A stretch of 64,000 nucleotides of DNA, taken from assembly GCF_014645815.1 (NCBI RefSeq), contig NZ_BMML01000021.1, positions 1-64,000 on the forward strand. Reading direction: 5' to 3'. The position numbers and the translations under genes were made by a program. Of this stretch, positions 27,057 through 35,822 are shown piece after piece; within the stretch, counting starts at the first letter, position 1, and every line of letters begins with the position of its first letter. Below the pieces are notes generated by a model, which was not told the DNA's origin, made no database searches, and saw only the letters and a program-made list of their open reading frames with translations. This stretch comes from Streptomyces fuscichromogenes. Its GTDB lineage: Bacteria > Actinomycetota > Actinomycetes > Streptomycetales > Streptomycetaceae.

Positions 27057-28181
27057 TCAGGCCCGCAGCCCCTTGAGTCCGTCCTGGGCGGCCATGACCA
27101 GCTCGATGCCCCGGTTGTCGGCGGCGGGTTCGCGCATCTGGTTCGTCACGTACGCCATCGCCAGCCGCTCGTCGGGGTCGATCCAGACGAGCGCGCCGCC
27201 CCAGCCGCCCCAGCCGAGGGCGTTGCCGAAGAGGCCGTAGCCGAGGCCGTAGCGGGCCGACATGCGGAGGATGCGGTCCTCGCCCTCGAACTGCACCTCC
27301 CGCGCCCGTGCGCACCCCTCGGGGGACAGCACCCGCACCCCGCCGACGGTTCCGCCGCAGGCGAGCAGCGACTGGACGAGGGCGACCGAGCGGGCGTTGC
27401 CGTAGCCGCTCGCCGCGGGGATCTGCGCGCGGCGCCAGGCGACGCTGTTGGCGTCCCGGACGCGGAGCGGGGTGGCGGTGCCGGCGGTGGCGGGGGCCGT
27501 GTCGCGGTTCGCCGCGCCGGCCGTGTAGTCCTCGTCCCGGCCCGGCGGCGGCACGGTCGGTGCCACCCGCGGGTCGTGCTCGGGGCCGAGGCCGAGACGG
27601 AAGTCCGCGTCCAGCGGCCCGGCCACCTCCGCGGCGAAGAACTCGCCCACGCTCTGCCCGGTGATCCGGCGGAGCACCTCACCCACCAGGAACCCCTGGG
27701 TGAGCGAGTGGTACCCGGCCGCGGTCCCCGGCTCCCACTGCGGGGCCTGCCCGGCCAGCCGGGCCGTGGCGGTCGCCCAGTCGTACACCTCCTCGACCGG
27801 CCACTCCCAGTCGGGCAGCCCGGCGGTGTGCGACAGCAGATGCCTCACCAGCACGTGCCGCTTGCCGGCCGCCGCGAACTCGGGCCAGTACCGGGCGACC
27901 GGCGCGTCCGGATCCAGCCGGCCCCGGTCGATGAGGACGAGCGCGCAGAGCGCGGTCATCGTCTTGGTCACGGAGAACACGTTGACGATCGTGTCCCGCT
28001 GCCAGGTCCGGGTCCGTCCGGCGTCGGCGAACCCGGCCCACACGTCCACCACGGGCCGCCCGTCCACGAAGACGGCCACGGCACCTCCCACGTCGCCTTC
28101 GTCGATCAGTCCGGCGAGTGCGGCGGGCACGGCGGTGAACAACTCGTCGTAGGAGCCCTCGATGTCGGCCATGCAGGCCAT
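27057..28181 (-). CDS. Serine hydrolase of the beta-lactamase/esterase family (class C fold)
   Basis: 374 residues. The SxxK motif is Ser70-Val-Thr-Lys73 in NVFSVTKTMTAL, followed by LLSHTAGLPDWEW and the YHS triad position (GTAAGYHSLTQGFLVGEV) that replaces YxN; the third motif region is WGGWGGALVWIDP. No signal peptide, so it is cytoplasmic, as for EstB-like esterases rather than secreted beta-lactamases. Start at ATG 28181 or 28172; neither has a strong Shine-Dalgarno. Probably an esterase or D-amidase. Confidence 0.9.
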   Translation of the reverse strand: MACMADIEGSYDELFTAVPAALAGLIDEGDVGGAVAVFVDGRPVVDVWAGFADAGRTRTWQRDTIVNVFSVTKTMTALCALVLIDRGRLDPDAPVARYWPEFAAAGKRHVLVRHLLSHTAGLPDWEWPVEEVYDWATATARLAGQAPQWEPGTAAGYHSLTQGFLVGEVLRRITGQSVGEFFAAEVAGPLDADFRLGLGPEHDPRVAPTVPPPGRDEDYTAGAANRDTAPATAGTATPLRVRDANSVAWRRAQIPAASGYGNARSVALVQSLLACGGTVGGVRVLSPEGCARAREVQFEGEDRILRMSARYGLGYGLFGNALGWGGWGGALVWIDPDERLAMAYVTNQMREPAADNRGIELVMAAQDGLKGLRA

Positions 28182-28793
28182 TGAGCCCGCGGGAGCGCGC
28201 CCCCGGCAACCGAATATCCGGCCCGGCGGCCCCGTGCCCGGCCCACCAGGCCGACGGACGTCGTCCGGTGCCCGGTCCCCACCTGGCCGCGTGCGATGCC
28301 GACGACCCGGCCCGCGTCCCGCGCACACAGCGCCGCCACCAGGGCCCGGTGCCCGCCGGTCGGCTGCGCCGTCCGCTACGACGCCTCGACGCCACCTACG
28401 TCCGGGAGCGCCGCGGTCCCGCCGTGCGGGGTCGTACGTCCTGGTCCCGGCGGTCGGCGCCGTCGTCGGCGTGTGGCTGCCGTGCCACCTCGACGACAAG
28501 GCCCGCACCCTCGGTCCGATCCGGCCGGCCATCCGCGTCCGCCGCCTCGCCAACCTCACCAGGGGCTTCCGCGAGGCCCCGCCGGTGACGGCCTTCGCCG
28601 GAGACGGCCTGCGACGAGGAACCGGCCCCGGCGACGGATCCGCGGCCGGCCCGCTGACGCCGGCTGCGGACGGCGGCGGGGCACGGAATCGACGGGAACC
28701 CTCCTGCGTTGAGGAGGGTGGGCATCGGACGCCGGTGGAGACGCGAGCCGGGTAGCCCGAGTGACCAGGCCGACGAGTATTGGAGGGGCCGCG
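28182..28793. other. Gene-free or decayed interval before msrA (28.8 kb)
   Basis: 612 bases. All long reading frames here read as Arg/Pro-rich shadow. One stretch on the plus strand (28440-28600, VLVPAVGAVVGVWLPCHLDD) looks protein-like but has no start and breaks within ~60 codons. It may be the remnant of a gene; I cannot name it. The msrA ribosome-binding site (TTGGAGGGG) closes the interval. Confidence 0.4.
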
Positions 28794-29306
28794 ATGACTG
28801 TGCAGACGCAGAGGGCCGTGCTGGCGGGCGGATGTTTCTGGGGGATGCAGGACCTGATCCGCAGGCAGCCGGGCGTGACGGCGACCCGGGTGGGATACAC
28901 CGGGGGTGACGTACCGAACGCGACGTACCGTAACCACGGCACGCACGCGGAGGCCATCGAGATCCTCTTCGACCCCACGAAGACCGACTACCGGGCGATC
29001 CTGGAGTTCTTCTTCCAGATCCACGACCCGAGCACCAGGAACCGCCAGGGCAACGACATAGGCCTCAGCTACCGCTCGGCGATCTACTACGTGGACGACG
29101 AGCAGAAGCGGATCGCCGAGGACACCATCGCGGACGTGGACGCCTCCGGCCTGTGGCCGGGCAAGGTGGTCACCGAGGTCGAGCCGGTCGGCCCCTTCTG
29201 GGAGGCCGAGCCCGAGCACCAGGACTACCTGGAGCGCTACCCGGACGGCTACACCTGCCACTTCCCCCGCCCCGGCTGGAAGCTGCCGGCCCGCGCCCAG
29301 GGCTGA
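28794..29306 (+). CDS. msrA: Peptide-methionine (S)-S-oxide reductase, first copy
   Basis: 170 residues from ATG 28794 behind TTGGAGGGG. The catalytic motif GCFWG gives Cys14; TRVGYTGGDVPNATYRNHGTHAEAIEI and IHDPSTRNRQGNDIGLSYRSAIYY are typical MsrA blocks. It ends YPDGYTCHFPRPGWKLP, a class without the two-cysteine C-terminal tail found in the second MsrA at 62742. It repairs oxidised methionine with thioredoxin. Distinct enough from the 62.7-kb copy to be an old paralogue, and not a duplicate. Confidence 0.93.
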   Translation: MTVQTQRAVLAGGCFWGMQDLIRRQPGVTATRVGYTGGDVPNATYRNHGTHAEAIEILFDPTKTDYRAILEFFFQIHDPSTRNRQGNDIGLSYRSAIYYVDDEQKRIAEDTIADVDASGLWPGKVVTEVEPVGPFWEAEPEHQDYLERYPDGYTCHFPRPGWKLPARAQG

Positions 29307-29405
29307 CCGCACGGCGGCCCGGCGAACGGCGGAGCCCGGCAGCCCCGAGGCTCCGCAACCGGGCCCGGCGCGCGTACCGGCGGTAGCCGCTGGGACACTG
29401 CCGTC

Positions 29406-29903
29406 ATGGACACCACACCCGAGCAGATAAGCGCCCGGACCGCGGCCGCATGGACGGTCGCGCTCGCGATCCTCGGAGGGTTCACCGGGTGGGCGTGGGA
29501 CGGACCGTTCCTCGCCGTCACCTGTGCCCTCTCCCTCGCGGGTGGCGGCGCGGTGGGCACGGTCCTGTCCCGCCGCCGGATCATGGCGGCCGTCCAGGAG
29601 GACCAGGGCAAGGCCGCCGCGCTCGGGTACGCCGACGGGATCGCGGACATGGTGGTGCTCGGGATATCGGCGTACCGGGCAGTGGTCTTCCCGCTGTCCG
29701 GTTCCGACGCGGTGGACGTCGCCGAGCGCAGGGCGCGCCGCAGGGCCGCCTACCGCCTCACGGCCGCCGAGGGGCTCCCCCACCAGATCCGGGAGGCCGC
29801 GGCCGCCGCCCTCGAAGCGATCGACGACGGGGGCGACCGCCGGACGCAGTCCGCCATGGAGGATCTCATGAAGGCCGTCCGGGAGCAGCGCCACAGGGCG
29901 TGA
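29406..29903 (+). CDS. Small membrane protein, function unknown
   Basis: 165 residues from ATG 29406. Two adjacent hydrophobic spans at the N-terminus (AAAWTVALAILGGFTGWAW and FLAVTCALSLAGGGAVGTVL) are followed by a soluble helical, Arg/Ala-rich C-terminal region of about 110 residues (ERRARRRAAYRLTAAEGLPHQIREAAAAALEAI). No motif I recognise. It lies between msrA and a cupin gene, all on the plus strand with short gaps. Confidence 0.7.
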   Translation: MDTTPEQISARTAAAWTVALAILGGFTGWAWDGPFLAVTCALSLAGGGAVGTVLSRRRIMAAVQEDQGKAAALGYADGIADMVVLGISAYRAVVFPLSGSDAVDVAERRARRRAAYRLTAAEGLPHQIREAAAAALEAIDDGGDRRTQSAMEDLMKAVREQRHRA

Positions 29904-29940
29904 AGACTGCTCCGCGGGGCACCTGCTAGCGTCCGCCCCC

Positions 29941-30330
29941 GTGAACGACAGCGTGTACGTCGGCAATGCGGGCAAGGACGCGTCCCTGGACCGGGGATGG
30001 CTTCTGGGGCACTTCAAGGACGTCGGCGATCCGCGCCACAGCGAGGCGGTGGAGGTCAAATGGGGCGTCCACCCCCGGGGCGACGAGCGCTCGCAGTGGG
30101 TGCGGGGCGAGGAACGCACCGCCCTCCTGGTGCTCGTCAGCGGCCGCTTCCGAGTTGAACTCCCCGGCCGCAGCGTCCTGTTGGCAGAGCAGGGTGACTA
30201 CGTCGTATGGGGCCGCGGAGTCGACCACTGGTGGTTCGCGGAGGAGGACTCGGTGGTCCTCACGGTTCGCTGGCCGTCCGTGCCCGGCTACGCGGTGACG
30301 GACGGAGGTCCGGGGCAACCGCCGTGCTGA
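29941..30330 (+). CDS. Cupin-fold small-molecule or signal-binding protein
   Basis: 129 residues from GTG 29941. A single cupin barrel: VEVKWGVHPRGDERSQW, ERTALLVLVSGRFRVELPGRSVLLAEQGDYVVWGRGVDHWW, where the usual metal-binding His/Glu set is only partly kept. Proteins of this exact kind are annotated loosely as signal-peptidase-I-like in databases, which the sequence does not support (no membrane anchor or catalytic Ser/Lys). Function unknown. Confidence 0.7.
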   Translation: MNDSVYVGNAGKDASLDRGWLLGHFKDVGDPRHSEAVEVKWGVHPRGDERSQWVRGEERTALLVLVSGRFRVELPGRSVLLAEQGDYVVWGRGVDHWWFAEEDSVVLTVRWPSVPGYAVTDGGPGQPPC

Positions 30331-30370
30331 GCGCGCGGCTGAGCGCGCGGCTGAGCGCGCGGCTGAGCGG
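30327..30370. repeat. 12-bp tandem repeat after the cupin gene
   Basis: CTGAGCGCGCGG is repeated three times perfectly plus a partial fourth copy; the first copy contains the cupin stop codon. Confidence 0.9.
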
Positions 30371-30451
30371 AAGCGACGGCCAGGGTCTCGGCCTGTCTCC
30401 GCCCCCGGCCGATCTCCGGTCCCGGTGACGACGGACCGGTCGAAGGGCTGA

Positions 30452-31219
30452 CTACCTGGTCCCCGGAGCCCGACTCGCCGCGGCGGCTGCGGCTTTGTTG
30501 AGGGCCTCCGCCGTCTCCGGATCGGCCGGCAGGAACGCCTCCAGCTTCAGTTCGGCGAGTGTCACGTCGACGGCGGTGGCGAACGTCGTCACGGTCGTCA
30601 TCAGCCGCAGCTCACCGTACGGTGACCGCAGCCGGAGCGGGACCGCGAAGCCGAGCAGGCCGTCGGACGGCCCCGGTTCGGGTACGTACCCGGCGAGCTC
30701 GGCCCGCAGCTCCTCCAGATGGCCGAGCCGGGCGAGGATGTGCCGCGCCCACTCCGCGAGGTTGCCGATCCGGGGAGCCAGCCCGCGGGGATGCAGCGCC
30801 AGCCGGTAGACGTTCGTGCCCGGTCCCCGCAGCTCGGCGGCGGCACCCTCGGTGATCAGGTCGAACGCGGTGTTCGCGGCGACCAGACCGCCCCCCTGGT
30901 CCACCACCAGCGCCGGGTAGGGCAGATGCCCGCGCAGGATGTGGTCGAGTGCCGTACGCACGGGCGCCAGATCCGGGCCGTCCAGCGAACTCTCCGTGTA
31001 GAGAGGCGCGTACCCGGCGGCCATGAGCAGTTCGTTGCGCTCCCGCAGCGGCAGCTCCAGCGACTCGGCCAGGCGCACCACCATGTTCCGGCCGGGAACG
31101 GACCGGCCGGACTCGATGAAACTGACGTGCCGTTGGGTGGTACCCGCCCGCAGCGCCAGATCGAGCTGGCTGACGCGACGGCGGGTACGGCGTTCGCGCA
31201 GTGCGCCGGGGAAGTCCAT
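30452..31219 (-). CDS. XRE/MmyB-type helix-turn-helix regulator
   Basis: 255 residues from ATG 31219. The helix-turn-helix is at about 5-60 (RERRTRRRVSQLDLALRAGTTQRHVSFIESGRSVP). The C-terminal MmyB domain has DHILRGHLPYPALVVDQGGGLVAANTAF and LRLRSPYGELRLMTTVTTFATAVDVTLAEL. It is divergent from an LLM-class oxidoreductase 87 bases away; this pairing of a MmyB-like regulator with an oxidoreductase is the second in the window, after 20398/21496. It very likely controls that neighbour. Confidence 0.9.
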   Translation of the reverse strand: MDFPGALRERRTRRRVSQLDLALRAGTTQRHVSFIESGRSVPGRNMVVRLAESLELPLRERNELLMAAGYAPLYTESSLDGPDLAPVRTALDHILRGHLPYPALVVDQGGGLVAANTAFDLITEGAAAELRGPGTNVYRLALHPRGLAPRIGNLAEWARHILARLGHLEELRAELAGYVPEPGPSDGLLGFAVPLRLRSPYGELRLMTTVTTFATAVDVTLAELKLEAFLPADPETAEALNKAAAAAASRAPGTR

Positions 31220-31306
31220 GGCACCCGTTGTAACGGCTGCGGGGGACACCGGGCCATTCCCCGCGGGGAATTGTCGCCGCCCACGGCGGCCGTGACGATC
31301 TCCGGC

Positions 31307-32254
31307 ATGGACATCGGCGTACTGCTTCCGACCGGAACCGCCCAGTGGGGCGAGGCCGACGACCCCCGAGAGCTGATCGGCTTCGGCCGCCGGGCCGAAC
31401 ACCTCGGCTTCTCCTCCCTCTTCGTCAACGACTCCCTGATCAGCCCGCGTGTCGAGGCCCTCACCATGCTGGCCGCGCTCGCCCCGGTGACGGGCACCGT
31501 CACCCTGGGGACGGCCGCGCTGCTGCCGTTCCTCCGGCGGCCGGTCCAGGCCGCGCAGTCACTGGCGTCGGTCGACCTGCTGTCCGGCGGGCGGCTCACC
31601 GTGGCCGTCGGCGCGGGCTTTCCCGGCCGCTTCGGACAGCCCCTGTACGCGCTCTCCGAGGTGCCCTGGGCAAGCCGCTTCCGCCGCCTGGACGAGACCG
31701 TCGCGCTGTGGCGGAGCCTGTGGGACGGCGCGGACCGCTTCCACGGCCGGCTGCTCCGGTTCACCGGCATCCCGCCCACGACCAGGCCCTACCGGGCCGG
31801 CGGCCCGCCCGTCTGGCTGGCCGGCGCGACGCCCTCGGCACTGGCCAGGACCGGCCGGATGTACGACGGATGGCTGCCCTACCCACCCGACCCCGCCGAC
31901 TACGCGACGGGCCTGGCCGCGGTCCGCTCGGCGGCCGCCGACGCCGGCCGCGCGGCAGGGGACATCACCGGCGCGCTGTTCGTGTCGGTACGGATCGACG
32001 ACGACGCCGAACGGGGCCGCGGTGCCATGGACGCCTACGCGCGGGCCACGTACGGAATGCCGCTCGACCGACTGGAGCAGATCCAGGCGGTCGTCACCGG
32101 TCCGGCAGCCCGGGTCCATGAGCGTCTCGGGCAGTACGCGGCCGCCGGCGCCCGGCACCTCGTCATCCGCCTCGGCGCACTCGGCCTGCGCTCCCAGCGC
32201 GACCAACTGGAGCGGACGGCGGACCTGATCCCCGCCCTGGCCGATGCCTCCTGA
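31307..32254 (+). CDS. LLM-class (luciferase-like, F420 or FMN) oxidoreductase
   Basis: 315 residues from ATG 31307. MDIGVLLPTGTAQWGE and the TIM-barrel strands (ALAPVTGTVTLGTAALLPFLRRPVQAAQSLASVDLLSGGRLTVAVGAGF, PPVWLAGATPSALARTGRMYDGWLPY) are typical of bacterial luciferase-like enzymes using reduced FMN or F420H2. The substrate is unknown. It is divergent from the MmyB-type regulator at 31219. The stop codon lies close to a triplicated 29-bp repeat. Confidence 0.9.
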   Translation: MDIGVLLPTGTAQWGEADDPRELIGFGRRAEHLGFSSLFVNDSLISPRVEALTMLAALAPVTGTVTLGTAALLPFLRRPVQAAQSLASVDLLSGGRLTVAVGAGFPGRFGQPLYALSEVPWASRFRRLDETVALWRSLWDGADRFHGRLLRFTGIPPTTRPYRAGGPPVWLAGATPSALARTGRMYDGWLPYPPDPADYATGLAAVRSAAADAGRAAGDITGALFVSVRIDDDAERGRGAMDAYARATYGMPLDRLEQIQAVVTGPAARVHERLGQYAAAGARHLVIRLGALGLRSQRDQLERTADLIPALADAS

Positions 32255-32261
32255 GCCCCGC

Positions 32262-32341
32262 GGTTCAGGCCGTGCGGTCGGCGTCCCCGAGGTTCAGGCC
32301 GTGCGGTCGGCGTCCCCGAGGTTCAGGCCGTGCGGTCGGCG
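32262..32341. repeat. 29-bp direct repeat, nearly three copies, over the 3' end of the dehydratase gene
   Basis: The unit begins GGTTCAGGCCGTGCGGTCGG. Two full copies (32262-32290, 32291-32319) and a third partial one that is the authentic end of the dehydratase gene, encoding ADRTA-stop on the minus strand. The extra copies re-encode the last residues and the stop beyond the real stop. Confidence 0.92.
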
Positions 32342-33303
32342 GCCGTGCCGACCCAGCGGTGGTAGGCGCCGGGGTCGACGTTGCTCCCGCACACGATGGT
32401 GACCACATGGCGGCCGGCGAAGCGGTCGCGGTCTTCGAGGACCGCCGCGACACCGAGCGCGGCCGACGGTTCGACGACCAGACCGGCGTGGTCGAGGAGC
32501 ATCCGCATACCGGCGACGATCGACGCCTCCCGGACCAGCACGGCGTCGTCGGCGACCAGGAGCAGGTCGTCCAGGACGGCCGGGACGGGATGCCGGCCGG
32601 CGACCCCGTCGGCGATGGTCTCGGCCGAGTCGGTGCTGACCACGCGCCGGCCGTGCCACGAGTGCGTCATCGCGGGCGCGCCCAGCGGCTGGACACAGAC
32701 CACCTCGACCTCGGGTGCCCGTTCCTTCAGCACATGACCCACGCCGGTGGCCAGCGCCCCGCCGCCCAGCGCGATCAGGACGGTGTCGAACGACGTCGCG
32801 GACTCCACCAGTTCCAGGCCGATGGTCGCCGCGCCCTCGCAGGTCTCGATGTCCAGGCTGTCCTCGACCAGCCGGATGCCGTCGCAGCGCGCGATCTCCG
32901 CCGCCCGCTCGCGAGCCGCCTCGTGGTCGCCGTCCACCAGTTCCAGCCGGGCCCCCAGCGCGCGGATGCGCTCCAGCTTGGCCACGGTCGCGAAGCGGGA
33001 GGCCACGACGGTGACGTCCAGCCCCCGGCCGCGACCCGACCAGGCGAGGGCCTGACCCAGGTTGCCCGCGCTCGCGCACACCGCGCGCGGCTCTCCGCGC
33101 CCGGCGAGCAGGCTCGCGACCAGCTCGGTCCCACGGGCCTTGAAACTGCGGACGGGGTTCGCCGTCTCGAGCTTGATGCTCACCGCGCACCCGAGGGCGG
33201 GTTCCAGCGCCTCACAGCGGTACAGCGGACTGCCGAGAAAGACCGGGTCGATCACCTGTCGAGCGTCCAGGATCCGAGCGGTGTCGAGGCGCGTCTGCGG
33301 CAT
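32323..33303 (-). CDS. PLP-dependent threonine/serine dehydratase-like enzyme (fold type II)
   Basis: 326 residues. The PLP lysine is Lys55 in NPVRSFKARGTE; CASAGNLGQALAW is the substrate loop; GGGALATGVG binds the PLP phosphate. It should deaminate L-threonine or L-serine, or racemise serine; no ACT domain is present, so it is the catabolic, non-allosteric type. The C-terminus (WVGTAADRTA) is the source of the repeat at 32262. The upstream region contains no recognised promoter. Confidence 0.92.
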   Translation of the reverse strand: MPQTRLDTARILDARQVIDPVFLGSPLYRCEALEPALGCAVSIKLETANPVRSFKARGTELVASLLAGRGEPRAVCASAGNLGQALAWSGRGRGLDVTVVASRFATVAKLERIRALGARLELVDGDHEAARERAAEIARCDGIRLVEDSLDIETCEGAATIGLELVESATSFDTVLIALGGGALATGVGHVLKERAPEVEVVCVQPLGAPAMTHSWHGRRVVSTDSAETIADGVAGRHPVPAVLDDLLLVADDAVLVREASIVAGMRMLLDHAGLVVEPSAALGVAAVLEDRDRFAGRHVVTIVCGSNVDPGAYHRWVGTAADRTA

Positions 33304-33746
33304 GGCAGCGGAGCATAGCGCTCGGTTCCCGGCGGCAGCGGACGCCGTTCGTGGCCACCCGCGGCCTCCTGCCCTGATCGCGCGCGCCGTTGCGCCACCC
33401 CCGGGGGTTATCGCCGGTGCGGGCGCTCCCTGCGTCAGCCCGGTGGAGGGGACCGGAACCGGCGCAGCAGCTCGTGTGCGGCCGGGCTCTCCGCGTCGAA
33501 GGTCTGGGCCCGTTGTCCGGCGGGAAGAGCCGGTCGGTGGAGCCGTACGCCCGGATTCCCCACCCCGGGGGGGGAAGCAGCGGTACGGATGGCCTTCCGG
33601 CAGGGCGGCGATCAGGGACAGGGCCTGCCGGGCTCGGTGATGCGGACGACCTCGACGAGCTCGGTCTTCCCATGGGCCGGCGGCAGCAGCATGCCCCCAG
33701 CCTCACCGATCGTGACCGTCCTGACCAGGGACGGGCAGCCGTGGCG
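33304..33746. other. Non-coding or decayed interval
   Basis: 443 bases. On the minus strand a protein-like stretch without a start (33626-33735: LVRTVTIGEAGGMLLPPAHG, then TELVEVVRITEPGRP) runs into a stop. After a one-base shift it seems to continue as LIAALPEGHPYRCFPPRGG. This suggests a degraded gene of unknown family. No RNA gene seen. Confidence 0.4.
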
Positions 33747-34280
33747 TCACATGTCCCGGCAGGCTTCGGCTTTGAACTCCGCCAGGGGGACGGCGACCGT
33801 GGATTCGTCGCCGTCGTCCGAGATGCTGTCGTAGAGGACCTTTCCCGGGGTGAGCCGGTCCCGGTCGGCCCGGGTGAAGGAGACGCTGCCCGCCGACCAC
33901 GAGTTGTCCTTGGTCCAGCCGTAGAAGGCATAGGTGGTCCCGGCGGCGAGCGGACCGGGAGACTTGGTCGTGGTCCACCCGGCGGCAGCGGAATCCAGGG
34001 GCCAGGTGGCGACACCGGCCCTGAGGGGGCGGTCGGACGTCCACGAACCGACCGTCACCGTCTTGTCGGTGTCATCGCTGTCCACGTAGAGGGTCGCGCC
34101 GTCGATGTGATGCCCGCAGACCAACATGACACCGAGCAGATGACCGTCGGCGGTCACGGAGATCCCGGCGACGGCATCGACGGGAACCGTGCACCCGGAG
34201 GTCGAGGCCAGAGCCGCACCGACCGCGACGGCACCGGCGAAGCGCCGGAACACCGGCCGTGACATGGTGGTCGGACGCAT
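33747..34280 (-). CDS. Small lipoprotein, function unknown
   Basis: 177 residues from ATG 34280 behind GGAGGCAGGGGG; ATG 34265 is a second option. The signal peptide ends in the lipobox STSGC. The mature part is beta-rich (DAVAGISVTADGHLLGVMLVCGHHIDGATLYVDSDDTDKTVTVGSW...) and ends with FKAEACRDM, giving two late cysteines for a disulphide. No enzymatic motif. Known from many streptomycetes as a hypothetical lipoprotein. It is divergent from the LAxTG gene at 34539. Confidence 0.83.
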   Translation of the reverse strand: MRPTTMSRPVFRRFAGAVAVGAALASTSGCTVPVDAVAGISVTADGHLLGVMLVCGHHIDGATLYVDSDDTDKTVTVGSWTSDRPLRAGVATWPLDSAAAGWTTTKSPGPLAAGTTYAFYGWTKDNSWSAGSVSFTRADRDRLTPGKVLYDSISDDGDESTVAVPLAEFKAEACRDM

Positions 34281-34538
34281 GGCCCCCTGCCTCCGGAGAC
34301 CGCGCACGGGCCTCCTCCCCTGTCCTCGGATGGTAGGACGCACGAGACACCGCGCCGCCCGCCGCCACCGACCCGATGCGCGCTCGTTGCCGTCTCGTGG
34401 CTGCGGACCCGGTAGCCGCCGGAGTGGAGGAGACACCAGACGTACAACCGTTCGGGACCGGCGGGAGTCTAGCGACCGCAGGAGTGTTCTCCTGGAAGAC
34501 GCTGTCAGTTTGCCCCCTTTCCATCAGAGGTTCTCCCC

Positions 34539-35777
34539 ATGCCGATGCGTCCGCACAACCGCCGTACCCGTCGTGCCTCCGGTGCCTCTCGTGCCGCTGT
34601 TGCCGCCTTCGGTGCGGTCGGTCTGATCGCGCTTGCCGCGGCTCCCGCCGCCTTCGCCGACGAGACCGCACCCGAACTGGTCGTCGGAGGCGTCGAGCCG
34701 ATCGACGGGGTGAAACCGGGGAGCACCTTCGATGTGCCGGTCACCGTGGCGAACAAGGGCACCGGAGCCGCCGAGAAGGTGTGGGTCTACTACGGCGTCA
34801 CCCGGGGACTGGACTTCGCGGAGGTTCCGTCCAACTGCCGAGCGCAGTACGTCCGGTCCTATGACGAGATGCCCGAGCGATGGACCGTGGTGTGCGAGTT
34901 CGACCAGGCCGTGGAGCCGGGCGTCGTCTACACGCCCGAGACACCTCTGCGTGTCAAGGCACTGGACCGCGCACTCAACGACGAACTGCGCCTGCGCGTC
35001 GGGGAAGACGATCCGGGGGTGGACGACAACGGCACTACGCCGGTGGCGGGAACCGCACCGGCGGTGAAACTGGTCGAGAGCCGGACCGGGGGCGCGGGAA
35101 CCGGGTGGATCGTCGATGTGCCCGTCACCTCCGTCAACACGGCCGACTTCCAGGTGACGGGTGCCGCGTTGAAAGGGAGCGTCGGTGACACAGTGCCGTT
35201 GAAGGTGGGGTTCACCAACGCGGGGCCCGCCTGGGTCATGACCAAGGTGGGGGTCAAGTCCCCGACGGTCGTGATCACACCGCCGCCCGGAACGTCGGTC
35301 GTCAAGGCCACCCCGTTCTGCAAGGCCGAGGCCAAGGCCAAGGGCGCGGCGTACGAGTGCGGCATGAGTCAGCCGGCTCTCGACGAAGGCGGTCGACTGA
35401 CCTACACCCTCCAGCTGAGGATCGACAAGCGGGTGGCGCACGCCAAGGGCTCGGTGGCGCTGAGCGACGACGCGCGGCCGGTCGACCCGGACAAGGCCAA
35501 CGACAAGGCCGACATCACGCTGGACGTCACCGGCGGACAACCGACCGGCTCGAACGGCGGCTCGACGGGCGGCTCGACCAGTGGTGGCTCGACCAGTGGT
35601 GGCTCGGCCGGCGGGTCGTCGTCGACCGACGACGGTGGGACGACGGCGAACGGCGGCACCCTGGCGGCGACCGGGTCCTCGGCGCTGCCGGTCACGGGCG
35701 TGGCCGCCGCGGCGGTGGTCACGGGTGCGGGCGTGCTCGTCATCGCGCGCCGCCGCCGGGCCCAGAGCCCGAGCTGA
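34539..35777 (+). CDS. LAxTG cell-wall-anchored surface protein, copy A
   Basis: 412 residues. Signal peptide (AAVAAFGAVGLIALAAAPAAFA), then two DUF11-like Ig domains (about 45-155, VTVANKGTGAAEKVWVYYGV; about 185-300, VGFTNAGPAWVMTKVGV). A Gly/Ser/Thr linker with GGSTSGGSTSGG repeats and the sorting signal LAATGSSALP, a hydrophobic span and RRRRAQSPS follow. Sortase E should attach it to peptidoglycan. It may be an adhesin or structural wall protein. A near-identical paralogue lies at 43610. A stretch of about 280 bases (34591-34873) is identical between the two, which points to recent duplication or gene conversion. Confidence 0.88.
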   Translation: MPMRPHNRRTRRASGASRAAVAAFGAVGLIALAAAPAAFADETAPELVVGGVEPIDGVKPGSTFDVPVTVANKGTGAAEKVWVYYGVTRGLDFAEVPSNCRAQYVRSYDEMPERWTVVCEFDQAVEPGVVYTPETPLRVKALDRALNDELRLRVGEDDPGVDDNGTTPVAGTAPAVKLVESRTGGAGTGWIVDVPVTSVNTADFQVTGAALKGSVGDTVPLKVGFTNAGPAWVMTKVGVKSPTVVITPPPGTSVVKATPFCKAEAKAKGAAYECGMSQPALDEGGRLTYTLQLRIDKRVAHAKGSVALSDDARPVDPDKANDKADITLDVTGGQPTGSNGGSTGGSTSGGSTSGGSAGGSSSTDDGGTTANGGTLAATGSSALPVTGVAAAAVVTGAGVLVIARRRRAQSPS

Positions 35778-35778
35778 C

Positions 35779-35822
35779 GCCTGACACCTCACACCTGACA
35801 CCTGACACCTGACACCTGACGA
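35779..35822. repeat. 9-bp tandem repeat downstream of surface protein A
   Basis: ACACCTGAC repeated four times in perfect register, flanked by degenerate copies. Copy B at 43610 lacks it. Confidence 0.9.

Noticed and set aside
27057..28181. Call as an antibiotic-resistance beta-lactamase
   Set aside because: No signal peptide, and the YHS triad and lack of a canonical KTG motif fit cytosolic esterases better.
28162..28755. Plus-strand ORF of 197 codons upstream of msrA at 28.8 kb
   Set aside because: Only ~60 codons look protein-like; the rest is Arg/Pro shadow of the opposite strand, with no ribosome-binding site.
29941..30330. Signal peptidase I annotation for the small protein
   Set aside because: No membrane anchor or Ser/Lys dyad; the pattern is a cupin barrel.
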